Counted from the first letter of the stretch, positions 53,052-61,268 are shown. The stretch: 64,000 nt of DNA from Vibrio sp. STUT-A11 (GCF_026000435.1 NZ_AP026763.1:1240001-1304000), one strand, 5' to 3'. The notes: a model not told the origin generated them from the letters alone. A program made the numbers and translations.

Positions 53052-54596
53052 GTGCGTCTTGAAGTCTTATGTGAAGATAGACTCGGTCTTACCCGAGAAC
53101 TGCTCGATATTTTAGCATCTAAGAGTATCGACTTGCGTGGTATCGAGATTGATATCAGTGGCATTATATATTTGAATTGCCCGGATATTGATTTTGATAC
53201 CTTTAGCGAACTAATGGCCGAAATCCGTCGTATTTCGGGGGTTAAAGACGTACGTAAAATCCAGTTCATGCCTGTGGAGCGCCATAACACTGAGCTTCTT
53301 TCGCTGGTGGATAACTTACCCGACCCTGTCTTTGCGATCGACCTTAGAGGTGCGGTAGATATGGCGAATATGTCTGCGCTCTCTTTACTTGGTTTGCATA
53401 AAAATGAGGTGATTGGCACTCAAATTGGTACGCTATTGCCGAGCATGCGTTTTTCTCGCTGGTCTGAAGGTGTGAATGCGAGAACTCGTGAAAATCTGGT
53501 TATTGATGGTCTGGATTACATTCTCGAGTTAATGCCGGTTTACATCAAAGATGAAGCGCAGAACTCGACACTGGCGAGTACGTTGATCACCATTCGCTCC
53601 AGCCAGCAAGTTTCGCGAATTGAAGAAGCCGTTCCGCTGCATAACCCGCTTGGTTTTGAACACTTTGTCGGATTATCTAACCGCCATAAAGCATTGATGA
53701 ACCAAGCCAAGAAGTTGTCTGTCCTTGATCAGCCTTTATTGATAGAAGGTGAAACCGGCACTGGTAAAGAAATGCTGGCAAAAGCGTGTCACAGCCGATC
53801 TAGCCGAGCGAGCAAGCCTTTCCTCGTACTGAGCTGTGCGTCTATGCCGGATGATGTAGCTGAAACTGAACTGTTTGGCCATGCGCCAGGCTCATTTAAC
53901 CACGAGCAGGGGCACAAAGGCATTTTCGAACAAGCGAATGGCGGTACCGTTTTCTTGGACGAAATTGGTGAGATGAGCTCACACTTGCAAATCAAGCTAC
54001 TGCGTTTTCTTCAGGATGGTAATTTCCGTCGAGTTGGCGCAGAGGATGAAATGCACGTTGATGTGCGCATTATCGCCTCTACCAAGCACAACCTTGCTGA
54101 GTTGTCGGAAGCGGGTATGTTCCGTGAAGATTTATACTATCGCCTGAACGTTCTTACGTTGACGATTCCTCCTTTACGCAAGCGCTCTAATGATGTTGCT
54201 CCACTATTAGAGCTGTTCGTGACCAAGCACGCGCATCAATTAGGTATTGATAAACCGGATTTCGATGAAGATTTGATCGACGGACTCGCAAACTACCAAT
54301 GGCCAGGCAATATGCGTCAGCTGGATAACATGGTTCTGCGAGCGTTAACCGAGATGGATGGTCATTTATTGAAGGTTGAACACTTTAATTTGCCTCAACC
54401 TCAATCTGTCGGTGGTGGTAGTGCGACACTCAACTTAGATGGCTCTTTGGATGAGATCATGCGTGATTACGAGTCTCAGATCCTTGAGCGTTTGTATCAG
54501 TCATTCCCATCAAGCCGCAAGCTGGCGAAGCGTTTGAATGTATCACATACGTCAATTGCCAATAAACTGCGTGATTATGGGATTCGTAAGAATTAA
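53052..54596 (+). CDS. tyrR: Aromatic amino acid regulator TyrR
   Basis: A 514-residue regulator: ACT domain (1-70, MRLEVLCEDRLGLTRELLDI), PAS (about 80-180), AAA+ (about 205-430; Walker A GETGTGKE near 233-240, Walker B GGTVFLDEIGEM), and C-terminal Fis-like HTH. The sigma-54 contact loop GAFTGA is absent (APGSFNHE instead), consistent with TyrR acting at sigma-70 promoters. It responds to Tyr, Phe and Trp. GTG start, gene order ycjX-ycjF-tyrR as in E. coli. Confidence 0.95.
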   Translation: MRLEVLCEDRLGLTRELLDILASKSIDLRGIEIDISGIIYLNCPDIDFDTFSELMAEIRRISGVKDVRKIQFMPVERHNTELLSLVDNLPDPVFAIDLRGAVDMANMSALSLLGLHKNEVIGTQIGTLLPSMRFSRWSEGVNARTRENLVIDGLDYILELMPVYIKDEAQNSTLASTLITIRSSQQVSRIEEAVPLHNPLGFEHFVGLSNRHKALMNQAKKLSVLDQPLLIEGETGTGKEMLAKACHSRSSRASKPFLVLSCASMPDDVAETELFGHAPGSFNHEQGHKGIFEQANGGTVFLDEIGEMSSHLQIKLLRFLQDGNFRRVGAEDEMHVDVRIIASTKHNLAELSEAGMFREDLYYRLNVLTLTIPPLRKRSNDVAPLLELFVTKHAHQLGIDKPDFDEDLIDGLANYQWPGNMRQLDNMVLRALTEMDGHLLKVEHFNLPQPQSVGGGSATLNLDGSLDEIMRDYESQILERLYQSFPSSRKLAKRLNVSHTSIANKLRDYGIRKN

Positions 54597-54632
54597 TCCT
54601 GAACGAAGAGAAAACGGACGTTGTCATTTGTA

Positions 54633-55217
54633 ATGGAAGATAAAAGTTCATCCGTCACCGTTCATAAGTTGGACGGCGACTTACTTCTGCGTACTGCTGA
54701 AATCGCTGATGCAGATATGATTGCCGAATATTTTCAGGTGAATCGCGATTATTTAAAGCCGTATGAACCAACCCGCGAGGACGCCTTCTTTACCGTCAAT
54801 GGTTGGCTACAAAAGCTGATTAAACTGAGCGAACTCCACCGTCAGGGGCTCGGCTATTACTGCCTTCTTATTGATACCCAAAAACAATGCATGTTAGGGA
54901 CAATTTCCTTCAGCGGTCTGGTTCGTTTCCCATTCCACTCATGCAGCGTTGGTTACTCTCTTGCCCAAACGGCGCAGGGTAACGGATACATGCGTCGCGG
55001 TCTAAAAATGGCTTGTGATTACATGTTTGACGTGCAAAATATGCATCGAATTCAGGCAGGGTACATGCCACATAACAAACGTAGCGAAGCGGTTCTGGAA
55101 CATGTTGGCTTCAATAAAGAAGGCTATGCGAAGGATTATCTGTTGATAGATGGCGAGTGGCAAGATCATATCTTAACCTCACTGACTAAACCTGACTGGC
55201 AACCAAAGGCTCGATGA
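54633..55217 (+). CDS. rimJ: GNAT acetyltransferase RimJ-like
   Basis: A 194-residue protein (E. coli RimJ is also 194). The acetyl-CoA loop is in SVGYSLAQTAQGNGYMRRGLKMAC, and HRIQAGYMPHNKRSEAVLEHVGF is the common C-terminal block. RimJ acetylates the N-terminus of ribosomal protein S5. A TTG at 54621 would extend it by four codons; I prefer ATG 54633. Confidence 0.9.
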   Translation: MEDKSSSVTVHKLDGDLLLRTAEIADADMIAEYFQVNRDYLKPYEPTREDAFFTVNGWLQKLIKLSELHRQGLGYYCLLIDTQKQCMLGTISFSGLVRFPFHSCSVGYSLAQTAQGNGYMRRGLKMACDYMFDVQNMHRIQAGYMPHNKRSEAVLEHVGFNKEGYAKDYLLIDGEWQDHILTSLTKPDWQPKAR

Positions 55218-55218
55218 T

Positions 55219-55806
55219 ATGGAAAGACTAGAGAAGCAGCTAAAGCTATTAATAGAGTTGGATCAGTTGAAAAATGTGCTTCGCCGAACCCGTGTAAAAA
55301 GCGCGCAAGGCCGATTGGAAAACAGCGGAGAACACAGTTGGCACGTAGCCCTGATGGCCGTCTTGATGGAAGAACATGCCAATGCCCCGGTCAATATTTG
55401 CCGAGTCATGAAAATGCTGTTGATCCACGATGTCGTAGAGATCGACGCGGGCGACACCTTTGTTTATGATACCGCGGCTTCAAAAGAGCAGGCGGAAAAA
55501 GAAATCAAAGCCGCAGAACGTTTATTTGGCATGCTACCAAGAGAGCAAGGTAAAGAGCTATTGGCACTGTGGCATGAGTTTGAAGCCGCGCAGACTGACG
55601 ATGCAAAGTATGCAAAAGCCCTCGACCGTTTAATACCAATGCTTCTGAATTATCATAATGACGGTCAAAGTTGGCAAGAACATGGCGTAACGCGTGAACA
55701 AGCGCTTACTATTAACAAAAGAATTGAACTTGGCTCTGTCACATTGTGGGACAAAGCGAAAGAAATAATTGAAGATGCCACCGATAAAGGTTGGCTGAAA
55801 TCGTAA
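55219..55806 (+). CDS. HD-domain phosphohydrolase (YfbR/HDDC2-like)
   Basis: A 195-residue HD protein: ENSGEHSWHVALM (H39) and LIHDVVEIDAGD (H70-D71) give the metal site, with a later Asp in KALDRLIPMLLNY. Members of this group are 5'-deoxynucleotidases. The gene begins 1 nt after rimJ's stop, so it is in the same operon. Substrate is inferred from family only. Confidence 0.85.
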   Translation: MERLEKQLKLLIELDQLKNVLRRTRVKSAQGRLENSGEHSWHVALMAVLMEEHANAPVNICRVMKMLLIHDVVEIDAGDTFVYDTAASKEQAEKEIKAAERLFGMLPREQGKELLALWHEFEAAQTDDAKYAKALDRLIPMLLNYHNDGQSWQEHGVTREQALTINKRIELGSVTLWDKAKEIIEDATDKGWLKS

Positions 55807-55819
55807 TAAAGGAGACTGA

Positions 55820-56293
55820 ATGTCTTATTTGCCTTTGGACGAATACCAAAGAAAATGGATTTTTACTCACCAGTCGATGCCGGTACTAGAAGAAGACTTA
55901 GCGCAGATAAAGCCAATGAGTCAGGCTCGCTCCGCTCAGTTCTGGAAAGAGAACATCAGTGCACAAAGCCCTGATATGGACCGTTTGAGCTCTCAAGATT
56001 GGCCGATGAAAGAGTCCAATTGGTCAGAAACTGTCGACTGGATGGCCGCTTGGGAATCAGACGAGCCAGAAATGCCAACCGAAGTGGAAACACATATCGA
56101 TTGGCAAGACGATGTAACGGTTTATTTCTGTTACGAGAAGTACAACGTCATCGAAACCAAGTGGTCTATTTTCAAAAAGCACTGGAAGAACTTTCTGTTC
56201 TATGATGATGGCCCAATGCTGATTGGCCGCCGTCGCTCTCAAGCACTTTGGTTTGACTCAAAAGGCAATGTTAAGCTGGGCGAACGCCACTAG
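55820..56293 (+). CDS. DUF2947 protein
   Basis: A 157-residue soluble protein rich in Trp (WPMKESNWSETVDWMAAW, WSIFKKHWKNFLFYDDGP). Matches my recollection of DUF2947, found in Vibrio and relatives; function unknown. Ideal ribosome site (AAAGGAGA). It is the last host gene before the prophage and ends the rimJ-HD-DUF2947 operon. Confidence 0.8.
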   Translation: MSYLPLDEYQRKWIFTHQSMPVLEEDLAQIKPMSQARSAQFWKENISAQSPDMDRLSSQDWPMKESNWSETVDWMAAWESDEPEMPTEVETHIDWQDDVTVYFCYEKYNVIETKWSIFKKHWKNFLFYDDGPMLIGRRRSQALWFDSKGNVKLGERH

Positions 56294-56314
56294 TAATATG
56301 CTGAAATTATTATA

Positions 56315-56346
56315 TTAAGCCACCAATTTGGTGGCTTTTTCTTTTT
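56315..56346 (+). terminator. Terminator at host-prophage boundary
   Basis: AAGCCACC, loop AATTT, GGTGGCTT followed by a long T-run, 22 nt after the DUF2947 stop. Confidence 0.9.
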
Positions 56347-56401
56347 TTAAAGGTTTGATAGAGGGCTTAGCACGCCACTTGCTCCTCTTTCTATGACGTG
56401 A

Positions 56402-56432
56402 GTGTATATTTGCGTGGTATATACACCCACGC
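56402..56432. repeat. Overlapping dyads, candidate attL core
   Basis: GTGTATAT (56402-56409) and ATATACAC (56419-56426) flank a 9-nt spacer, and GCGTGG/CCACGC (56412-56432) overlaps them. An inverted pair around a short spacer is the usual shape of a tyrosine-recombinase core site, and it sits between the host terminator and the integrase stop. The matching attR lies outside the window. Confidence 0.4.
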
Positions 56433-56463
56433 TATAAGTGATTGTTTTTATTGGTGGGTATCA

Positions 56464-56484
56464 CGCCCCGAGTAAAGTGGGGCG
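56464..56484 (-). terminator. Hairpin beyond the integrase stop
   Basis: CGCCCC and GGGGCG form a 6-bp GC stem with a 9-nt loop, 20 nt after the int stop. No T-run, so termination strength is doubtful. Confidence 0.45.
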
Positions 56485-56503
56485 CTGGTGGGACAATCGA
56501 AAA

Positions 56504-57739
56504 TTATTTATTTGAAGCCATGATCCCATTTAAGTATTCGATCTGTTCGTGGGAGTGAGATTTCATGAACCTGCCGTAAACGCGCTCCAACATCATTGTG
56601 CTTTTGTGACCCATCTGTTCCGCAATAAAGGACAGGTTTGCCCCTTTGGTGATCAGCCAACAAGCGTAGGTATGTCGAGATTGATATGAACAGCGATGGC
56701 GAATGCCAGCTCGTTTAAGCGCGCGTGACCATAGACGATTATATGTTGTCGTTTTATAGGTCTCGCTAGGTGCTTGGCCATTACGACGTTCTGGAATAAA
56801 CACGAATCGAACGCTTTCCTGGCGAAAGGTGTTTGAGCCTTTTACTTCTACAAAAATATCTCTTACCGGGCTAAACATGGTTAGCTCTCTTTGAGACTTA
56901 AGGGCGAGAAGGGCTGGTTCAAGCAGGTGAATAGTTCGCTCTGACTTCTTATTCTTTGGTGTTGTGAATTTTCGTTCAATCGTGACGTTGCGAGTAATCT
57001 CGATCGTCCCTTTATCTAGATCAACATCTTCCCAGGCTAACGCACAAAGTTCACCAGTTCGCATGCCGGTGTAAATGGCCAAGGTGAACATATTCCGTTG
57101 CTGTAAGTTTGTCGTTGATTCTATTAGCTGGTGGAACTCTTCTAGTTCCAGTGGGTCCGGTTCACCAGATCCACCACTAAGCAACTCAACATGCAGAAAT
57201 GGATTGTCATCGATAAACTTTGATTTCACCGCTAAGTCAAAGCATCGGCGCAGAAGTTTGATCATATTATTGATCGTCTTTGCACTCCGTGATGCGCCAG
57301 ATCGAGTAGGGGAGTCGACCATTAACTTTTGGCACTTGAGTGCATCCATGATCGTAATGGTGGAAATTGTACGTTCTTCCCCAACAAACAAGCAGCATGC
57401 TCTTGCGGTAGTACTCAAAACATAGAGTGACTGTGAGGCCATTGTCGTTTGCTTCAATTGAATATAGTCGTCAAACAACTCACGAACGGTAAGGTTCTTG
57501 CCTCGCTGTTCTGGCGTCGCAAAAAGTTGTGCTTTCTTTGATGTTGGAAAGCGTGACAAGTAATCAAAAGTGCCTAATGAAATTTCAGAAAGTATAGAAG
57601 CGCGTAGATGACCTGCTTTTTTGAGATTGCCTTTAGTGACTTCCCAACCTTTTAGTGTCTCCCGACAACGCATCTCGCGGTAAGTAAAACTAATGCGGAT
57701 AGACTTACCACGGATCTCTACACCTTCTGGTGTGTTCAT
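56504..57739 (-). CDS. int: Phage tyrosine-recombinase integrase
   Basis: A 411-residue integrase. The N-terminal ~60 residues look like an arm-binding domain, residues about 85-185 the core-binding helices, and the catalytic domain has TGMRTGELCALAWEDV (Arg I), SYQSRHTYACWL (the first His of the HxxR box is Tyr, common in this subgroup), GHKSTMMLERVYGRF with the nucleophile Tyr. Start overlaps the excisionase stop by one base. Last gene of the leftward early operon. Confidence 0.95.
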   Translation of the reverse strand: MNTPEGVEIRGKSIRISFTYREMRCRETLKGWEVTKGNLKKAGHLRASILSEISLGTFDYLSRFPTSKKAQLFATPEQRGKNLTVRELFDDYIQLKQTTMASQSLYVLSTTARACCLFVGEERTISTITIMDALKCQKLMVDSPTRSGASRSAKTINNMIKLLRRCFDLAVKSKFIDDNPFLHVELLSGGSGEPDPLELEEFHQLIESTTNLQQRNMFTLAIYTGMRTGELCALAWEDVDLDKGTIEITRNVTIERKFTTPKNKKSERTIHLLEPALLALKSQRELTMFSPVRDIFVEVKGSNTFRQESVRFVFIPERRNGQAPSETYKTTTYNRLWSRALKRAGIRHRCSYQSRHTYACWLITKGANLSFIAEQMGHKSTMMLERVYGRFMKSHSHEQIEYLNGIMASNK

Positions 57740-57969
57740 TACGCAACCCTTTCTCTTGCTGAAAACTCATCAATGGCAACACGGTCATACTTAAAACTTT
57801 TGCCACCACCACTACTTTTACCGGATGCTTTTTTAAAGTGAACGCCTTCAATCCAACGAAACTGACGATAGTCTTTGATTTCATTGGTGGACATGCCGGT
57901 TAAATCCATCAAAAGATCTTCTTTAACCCAGCGGTTAGGCTCGAGTTGAATCACCGTAAATGTTCTCAT
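57739..57969 (-). CDS. Excisionase-like protein
   Basis: A 76-residue protein. I start at ATG 57969, 8 nt after GGAGG, rather than at the longer frame. It has a winged-helix-like middle (WVKEDLLMDLTGMSTNEIKDYRQ) and a basic C-terminus (KKASGKSSGGGKSFKYD). Size, fold hints and one-base overlap with int fit a Xis directing excision. Confidence 0.82.
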   Translation of the reverse strand: MRTFTVIQLEPNRWVKEDLLMDLTGMSTNEIKDYRQFRWIEGVHFKKASGKSSGGGKSFKYDRVAIDEFSARERVA

Positions 57970-58072
57970 CGGTAAAACCTCCAATAAATAATGAAAATAA
58001 AAATCCTGCAATGCCCCTTAATCAAGAGATGGGGCATAGGCGAATTACATAAAATGAACTATGACCGAGAAG

Positions 58073-58288
58073 TTAAAGAGACATTAATGCGAGCTTGGCA
58101 AAGTTAGTCACCAATTCTGGAGATAGGTTGGTGTCACTCGAAATCTCAGCTACGAACCCATACCCACTGTCTTCGATCCCTGGCTTGATGAATTTCAGTT
58201 CAGTAACCTCACGGCCTTGAATAAAACTGAAGTAGGGGCCTTTAGCGGTAACCGCGCCCAGTTCGGTTTGGAAAGTTGCGTTAGCCAT
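58073..58288 (-). CDS. Small phage protein, 71 aa, unknown
   Basis: GAGGTGAGTG precedes ATG 58288, and the gene overlaps the exonuclease stop by 8 nt, showing translational coupling. No membrane segment or known motif; contains FSFIQGREVTELKFIKPG. Unknown function. Confidence 0.75.
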   Translation of the reverse strand: MANATFQTELGAVTAKGPYFSFIQGREVTELKFIKPGIEDSGYGFVAEISSDTNLSPELVTNFAKLALMSL

Positions 58289-58886
58289 CACTCACCTCTG
58301 TTCTCTTCTCGGGCATAAAGTTCATCCAAATGTCGCTTACATAGCGGGCTTGGAACTTGGCGTCATCTAGCGCGGAGTGGTGCACACCTTCGCGTTCTAA
58401 CGTGGTTTTGGGATCAATGCCTAGAATGTCTCGTCCCATTTTTACGATGGTGCGAACATCACTATCATTCCAGTGTGAGAAGTTTGGTCTGATGCGGCAG
58501 GCTTCAAAGGCATTGCGGACGATGACGTTGTCGAATTCTTTGCCATTACCCCATAGATAGAGGTCGTTTGGCTCGCCTTGAGCTGAAAGCCACTCGTTGA
58601 ACTGATTTAATGCGTCTTTAAGCGTTAATTTAGGAGTGCCTTTGGCGTAAATGGCGCGAGCTTCATCGCTCTGTTGTAACCACCAGGTCACCGTTGAAGC
58701 GTCTATTTCACCGTAATAAGCGGAGCTGTTTAGGTTTACCACTACTTCAAACTCGTTACCAAGTTCGCCAGTATGTGGGTTGAATACAACTGCACCTAAA
58801 CTTGTGATTGGTGCTTTGCTGCCTTTGCCCATGCATTCAATATCGATCATGATTTCTTTTTTAGGTGTGTTTTCATTAGCCATCAT
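58281..58886 (-). CDS. Rv2179c-like (DUF5051) 3'-5' exonuclease
   Basis: A 201-residue DEDD nuclease: IMIDIECMGKG (first D, E), LWGNGKEFDNVIVRNAFE (second D), HSALDDAKFQARYV (catalytic H, D). It is the type found in phages and related to the N-terminal part of RecE-like proteins; substrates may be RNA or DNA ends. GGAG lies before the start. It is immediately downstream of the acb2 gene in the same operon. Confidence 0.88.
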   Translation of the reverse strand: MMANENTPKKEIMIDIECMGKGSKAPITSLGAVVFNPHTGELGNEFEVVVNLNSSAYYGEIDASTVTWWLQQSDEARAIYAKGTPKLTLKDALNQFNEWLSAQGEPNDLYLWGNGKEFDNVIVRNAFEACRIRPNFSHWNDSDVRTIVKMGRDILGIDPKTTLEREGVHHSALDDAKFQARYVSDIWMNFMPEKRTEVSDG

Positions 58887-58895
58887 TTTTCTCCA

Positions 58896-59138
58896 CTAAA
58901 AACGGTCTGGTCTTGCTACTGAACGAACCAAAGCCATAATTCCTTTTTGCAAGTCGGTCTTACCTATGGCTACCCAACGCATATCAATCGCATGACTCCC
59001 CGCTAAAGCATGTGATGCTTCTAGCTTTAAGATGAGGGCGTTGAGGTTTTGACCTTGCTCTTTAATCTCATTCATTAGGTCGATTTCGTCTTGAGTTAAG
59101 TCTCTGTACCCTTTGATTTTCTGATGTTGATTTTCCAT
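58896..59138 (-). CDS. acb2: Acb2/Tad1-family anti-CBASS cyclic-nucleotide sponge
   Basis: An 80-residue protein matching the Acb2/Tad1 hairpin family: KIKGYRDLTQDEIDLMNEIK in the N-terminal helix, then MRWVAIGKTDLQKGIMALVR and a terminal ARPD. Characterised Acb2 proteins bind cGAMP and cyclic trinucleotides and stop CBASS effectors from being activated; Tad1 relatives bind Thoeris gcADPR signals. Length and conserved positions fit a functional protein. It lies in the leftward early operon, so it would be made before or with the first lytic functions. Which signals this one binds is not known. Confidence 0.88.
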   Translation of the reverse strand: MENQHQKIKGYRDLTQDEIDLMNEIKEQGQNLNALILKLEASHALAGSHAIDMRWVAIGKTDLQKGIMALVRSVARPDRF

Positions 59139-59141
59139 TGA

Positions 59142-59345
59142 TTAATGTGCTCCTTTAACATATTGCAGTGCATGGTTAACACAGCATTGAATGGTATTTG
59201 CTTTGTCGTAAGTACCGTAGTGGTAGTACTGGATACCACGCTCAATGGCTTCATCCAGCTGGTGGCCAGAGATGCCTTGTGTTTTGAGCTTGTTGATTAA
59301 GTGACGTAAAACAAAGTGTTCGTTTGGCTTTTTGTTGTCTGGCAT
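59142..59345 (-). CDS. Small phage protein, 67 aa, unknown
   Basis: Start at ATG 59345 with GGGGAG upstream; begins 1 nt after the preceding stop (TGA-A-ATG). A helical, basic protein (FVLRHLINKLKTQGISGHQLDEAIERGIQYYHYGTYD-like layout) with two adjacent cysteines near the C-terminus. Not recognised. It ends 3 nt before the acb2 start, so both should be expressed together. Confidence 0.78.
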   Translation of the reverse strand: MPDNKKPNEHFVLRHLINKLKTQGISGHQLDEAIERGIQYYHYGTYDKANTIQCCVNHALQYVKGAH

Positions 59346-59346
59346 T

Positions 59347-59724
59347 TCACGCTCCCCACTGCGGTAATAAGACATTTGGCTTGAATGGATGGGCCTTTTT
59401 GACAAAGCGGAAGCCTTCACAAGTAGACGCGCCTCTCATAGGCGTTTTCTTACCTGGCAAGTTGTCTTTCTCATCCATCGTTAGCTCGTAGTAAGGGTGG
59501 AGTGATCTTGGCTCAGACTTAATACCAACACCCTTACCACGCAGGTAGTAGACGGCTTTGCAAATCAGTTGCGACTTGACCCCTAAATCATTGCTAATCT
59601 GATAGGTCGGGTTTTTACCCGGATGTTCCAGCAGGTACCTTCCCACCATTTTTGATCTTCCACTGCCATTTATGGAATCAATGATGCGTTGTGCCTCGAT
59701 GTATTTTTCCTTGGTCAGTGCCAT
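59347..59724 (-). CDS. Phage protein with HTH-like region, 125 aa
   Basis: Start at ATG 59724 with GGAGGGATC upstream. Residues about 25-75 (MVGRYLLEHPGKNPTYQISNDLGVKSQ) resemble a winged-helix DNA-binding motif; the C-terminal part is basic. Could regulate the operon or bind replication DNA. Family not recognised. Confidence 0.75.
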   Translation of the reverse strand: MALTKEKYIEAQRIIDSINGSGRSKMVGRYLLEHPGKNPTYQISNDLGVKSQLICKAVYYLRGKGVGIKSEPRSLHPYYELTMDEKDNLPGKKTPMRGASTCEGFRFVKKAHPFKPNVLLPQWGA

Positions 59725-59774
59725 GATCCCTCCGTTAAGAAAACTGGCGGTAACGCTCTTCACCGCCAACATGA

Positions 59775-60593
59775 TTAGCTGGAGAATGAACCAATAAAGG
59801 TATCAATCTCGATTTCACCGACTTTGAAACAGTCTTGCAGTTTGGTTTGGAACTCTTCGCCCATCTCTTCTTCGTGCTGCTCCAGCTTTTTAATTCGAAG
59901 GATCAAGGTTTCGTTACCAATGGTGCTCATACGCATTTCAAAGGTGCGTTCTGCTAGACCTAAATACGGAATACAAGTGAACTTGAAGACAGCTGGCATC
60001 GGGAACTCTTCTTTGGTGCGAACAGCTATCGACTCATATTCAGATTGGTGATGGCTGAAGTCATCTACGTTTGATTCACGCCCAGCCTTTGCTTCAAACT
60101 TCATATTACGAATAGCGGCAGAGGCCACTGCATTCTCTATAACTTCACCAGTGGTAGAGAACACCTGAATAAAATCGCTGTAGTCTTCTACCCATTCAGC
60201 CAGTTGTTTCTGGTTGCTTTTTTTCTCATCCATATTGATGAGCGCTTTAAATGCAGCGGTTTGGCGCAACACCAATTTTGCCTGGTGCTTACAGTGACCA
60301 GGAACAGTTTGAGTACCAAGGTCAAAGATAGTGACTGCGGCCATTTGGTCAGCGTCAATAAAGCATTGGTTACCTTCGGTTTGGTAATGCTCGTGATAGC
60401 GCACAAACTCGTCGATATTTGCCGTCTTCATCGTGCCGCGGAATTGATTGCGGTTTGGCATGTACTTCTCTAAGTCATGCAAATCGAAAGACTCTGGTAA
60501 GGCTGCAACAGGGAAGCCTCCCTTTTGTAACTGTTCTAAGAATTGTGGGGCATTCGCTGATTCTTGAATCTGTTGGATTGCTGATTTATCCAT
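59775..60593 (-). CDS. DUF2303 phage protein
   Basis: A 272-residue protein with the DUF2303 features: MPNRNQFRGTMKT near the start, DLGTQTVPGHCKHQAKLVL, SDFIQVFSTTGEVI and PYLGLAERTFEMRMS. DUF2303 proteins occur in early regions of many tailed phages of Proteobacteria, beside recombination and nuclease genes; role unknown, possibly DNA metabolism. Confidence 0.87.
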   Translation of the reverse strand: MDKSAIQQIQESANAPQFLEQLQKGGFPVAALPESFDLHDLEKYMPNRNQFRGTMKTANIDEFVRYHEHYQTEGNQCFIDADQMAAVTIFDLGTQTVPGHCKHQAKLVLRQTAAFKALINMDEKKSNQKQLAEWVEDYSDFIQVFSTTGEVIENAVASAAIRNMKFEAKAGRESNVDDFSHHQSEYESIAVRTKEEFPMPAVFKFTCIPYLGLAERTFEMRMSTIGNETLILRIKKLEQHEEEMGEEFQTKLQDCFKVGEIEIDTFIGSFSS

Positions 60594-60633
60594 TTCTGTG
60601 TTCTCTCTTTAGAGTGATTGCTGGTGGACTGGG

Positions 60634-61026
60634 TTAGCCGCGCACTTCGCGAAGCTGACCTTCTTCAATAACGGCTTGGCCGTGAATGTCTTCTTTCGGT
60701 CGGTCGTAGGAGAGTTTTCCGCCTTTGCCGACGTAGGCGATAGAGGTGTACTGAAAGTCCTCACTCTTGGAACCAAAGCCAGATTTAGGTTCCTTCACCG
60801 ACATATTGGCCGTGATTTCTACCATTTCGTTGTTGGTACCCATTGGCTTGAGCTTTAGGTTCAGTTTTACTTCGCCTTGTTTATCGCTGTACGAAACAGC
60901 GCGTGAAACGTTAGAGAGTGCAAGGCCAATAACGTTGGAGATGACGCCGCCATCTAGCTCTTGCATCAATTTAGGAAAGTTGGTTGTACGGTCTTCTATG
61001 CTTAGGTTGCCTGCTTCTTGGCTCAT
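60634..61026 (-). CDS. First gene of leftward phage operon, 130 aa, unknown
   Basis: Starts at ATG 61026 with GAGGAACG upstream; a longer frame to 61143 runs through the hairpins of the leader and is unlikely. The protein has alternating charged segments (KLNLKLKPMGTNNEMVEITANMSV-like beta pattern) and no known motif. A partner of DUF2303 in similar phage operons (inference). Confidence 0.78.
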   Translation of the reverse strand: MSQEAGNLSIEDRTTNFPKLMQELDGGVISNVIGLALSNVSRAVSYSDKQGEVKLNLKLKPMGTNNEMVEITANMSVKEPKSGFGSKSEDFQYTSIAYVGKGGKLSYDRPKEDIHGQAVIEEGQLREVRG

Positions 61027-61243
61027 GATTCGTTCCTCAAGTTTGGTTATCCACACCCTAAAACCCTTGCTCTGAAAGGCTTTAGGGTGTGCCCTTAGTA
61101 AGGGCCTCCCCGTTCCCATCCTTGGATAGTCACTTCCGGTCACCGTTTCACTTTTCGTCGTAAGACAGACATAGGCAGAAACGCTCCGGTGCAGTGGTTA
61201 TTCGCCCCACCAGCTGCTGGGGTAAGTCGTTGGTATGAACTAA
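61027..61243 (-). promoter_or_regulatory. Structured leader RNA of the leftward phage operon
   Basis: The transcript from near 61240 to the start at 61026 can form several hairpins: CCCC/GGGG (61205-61222), CACCG/CGGTG with TTTC/GAAA around 61138-61188, GCCCTT/AAGGGC (61091-61105), and an 11-bp perfect stem CACACCCTAAA/TTTAGGGTGTG (61052-61091). No T-run follows the last stem. Possible roles are antitermination, protein binding or control of the first gene. Confidence 0.65.
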
Positions 61244-61260
61244 ATGTACCATAAGTACAT
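61244..61260. promoter_or_regulatory. Phage operator O1
   Basis: ATGTACCATAAGTACAT, a near-perfect dyad (ATGTAC/GTACAT arms, 5-nt centre). It overlaps a candidate leftward promoter (TTTACT, 16 nt, TACATT). Confidence 0.8.
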
Positions 61261-61268
61261 ATTAAGTA

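Noticed and set aside
61027..61143. N-terminal extension of the first leftward phage gene (start at 61143)
   Set aside because: The extra codons coincide with strong RNA hairpins and have low-complexity coding; ATG 61026 has a proper ribosome site.
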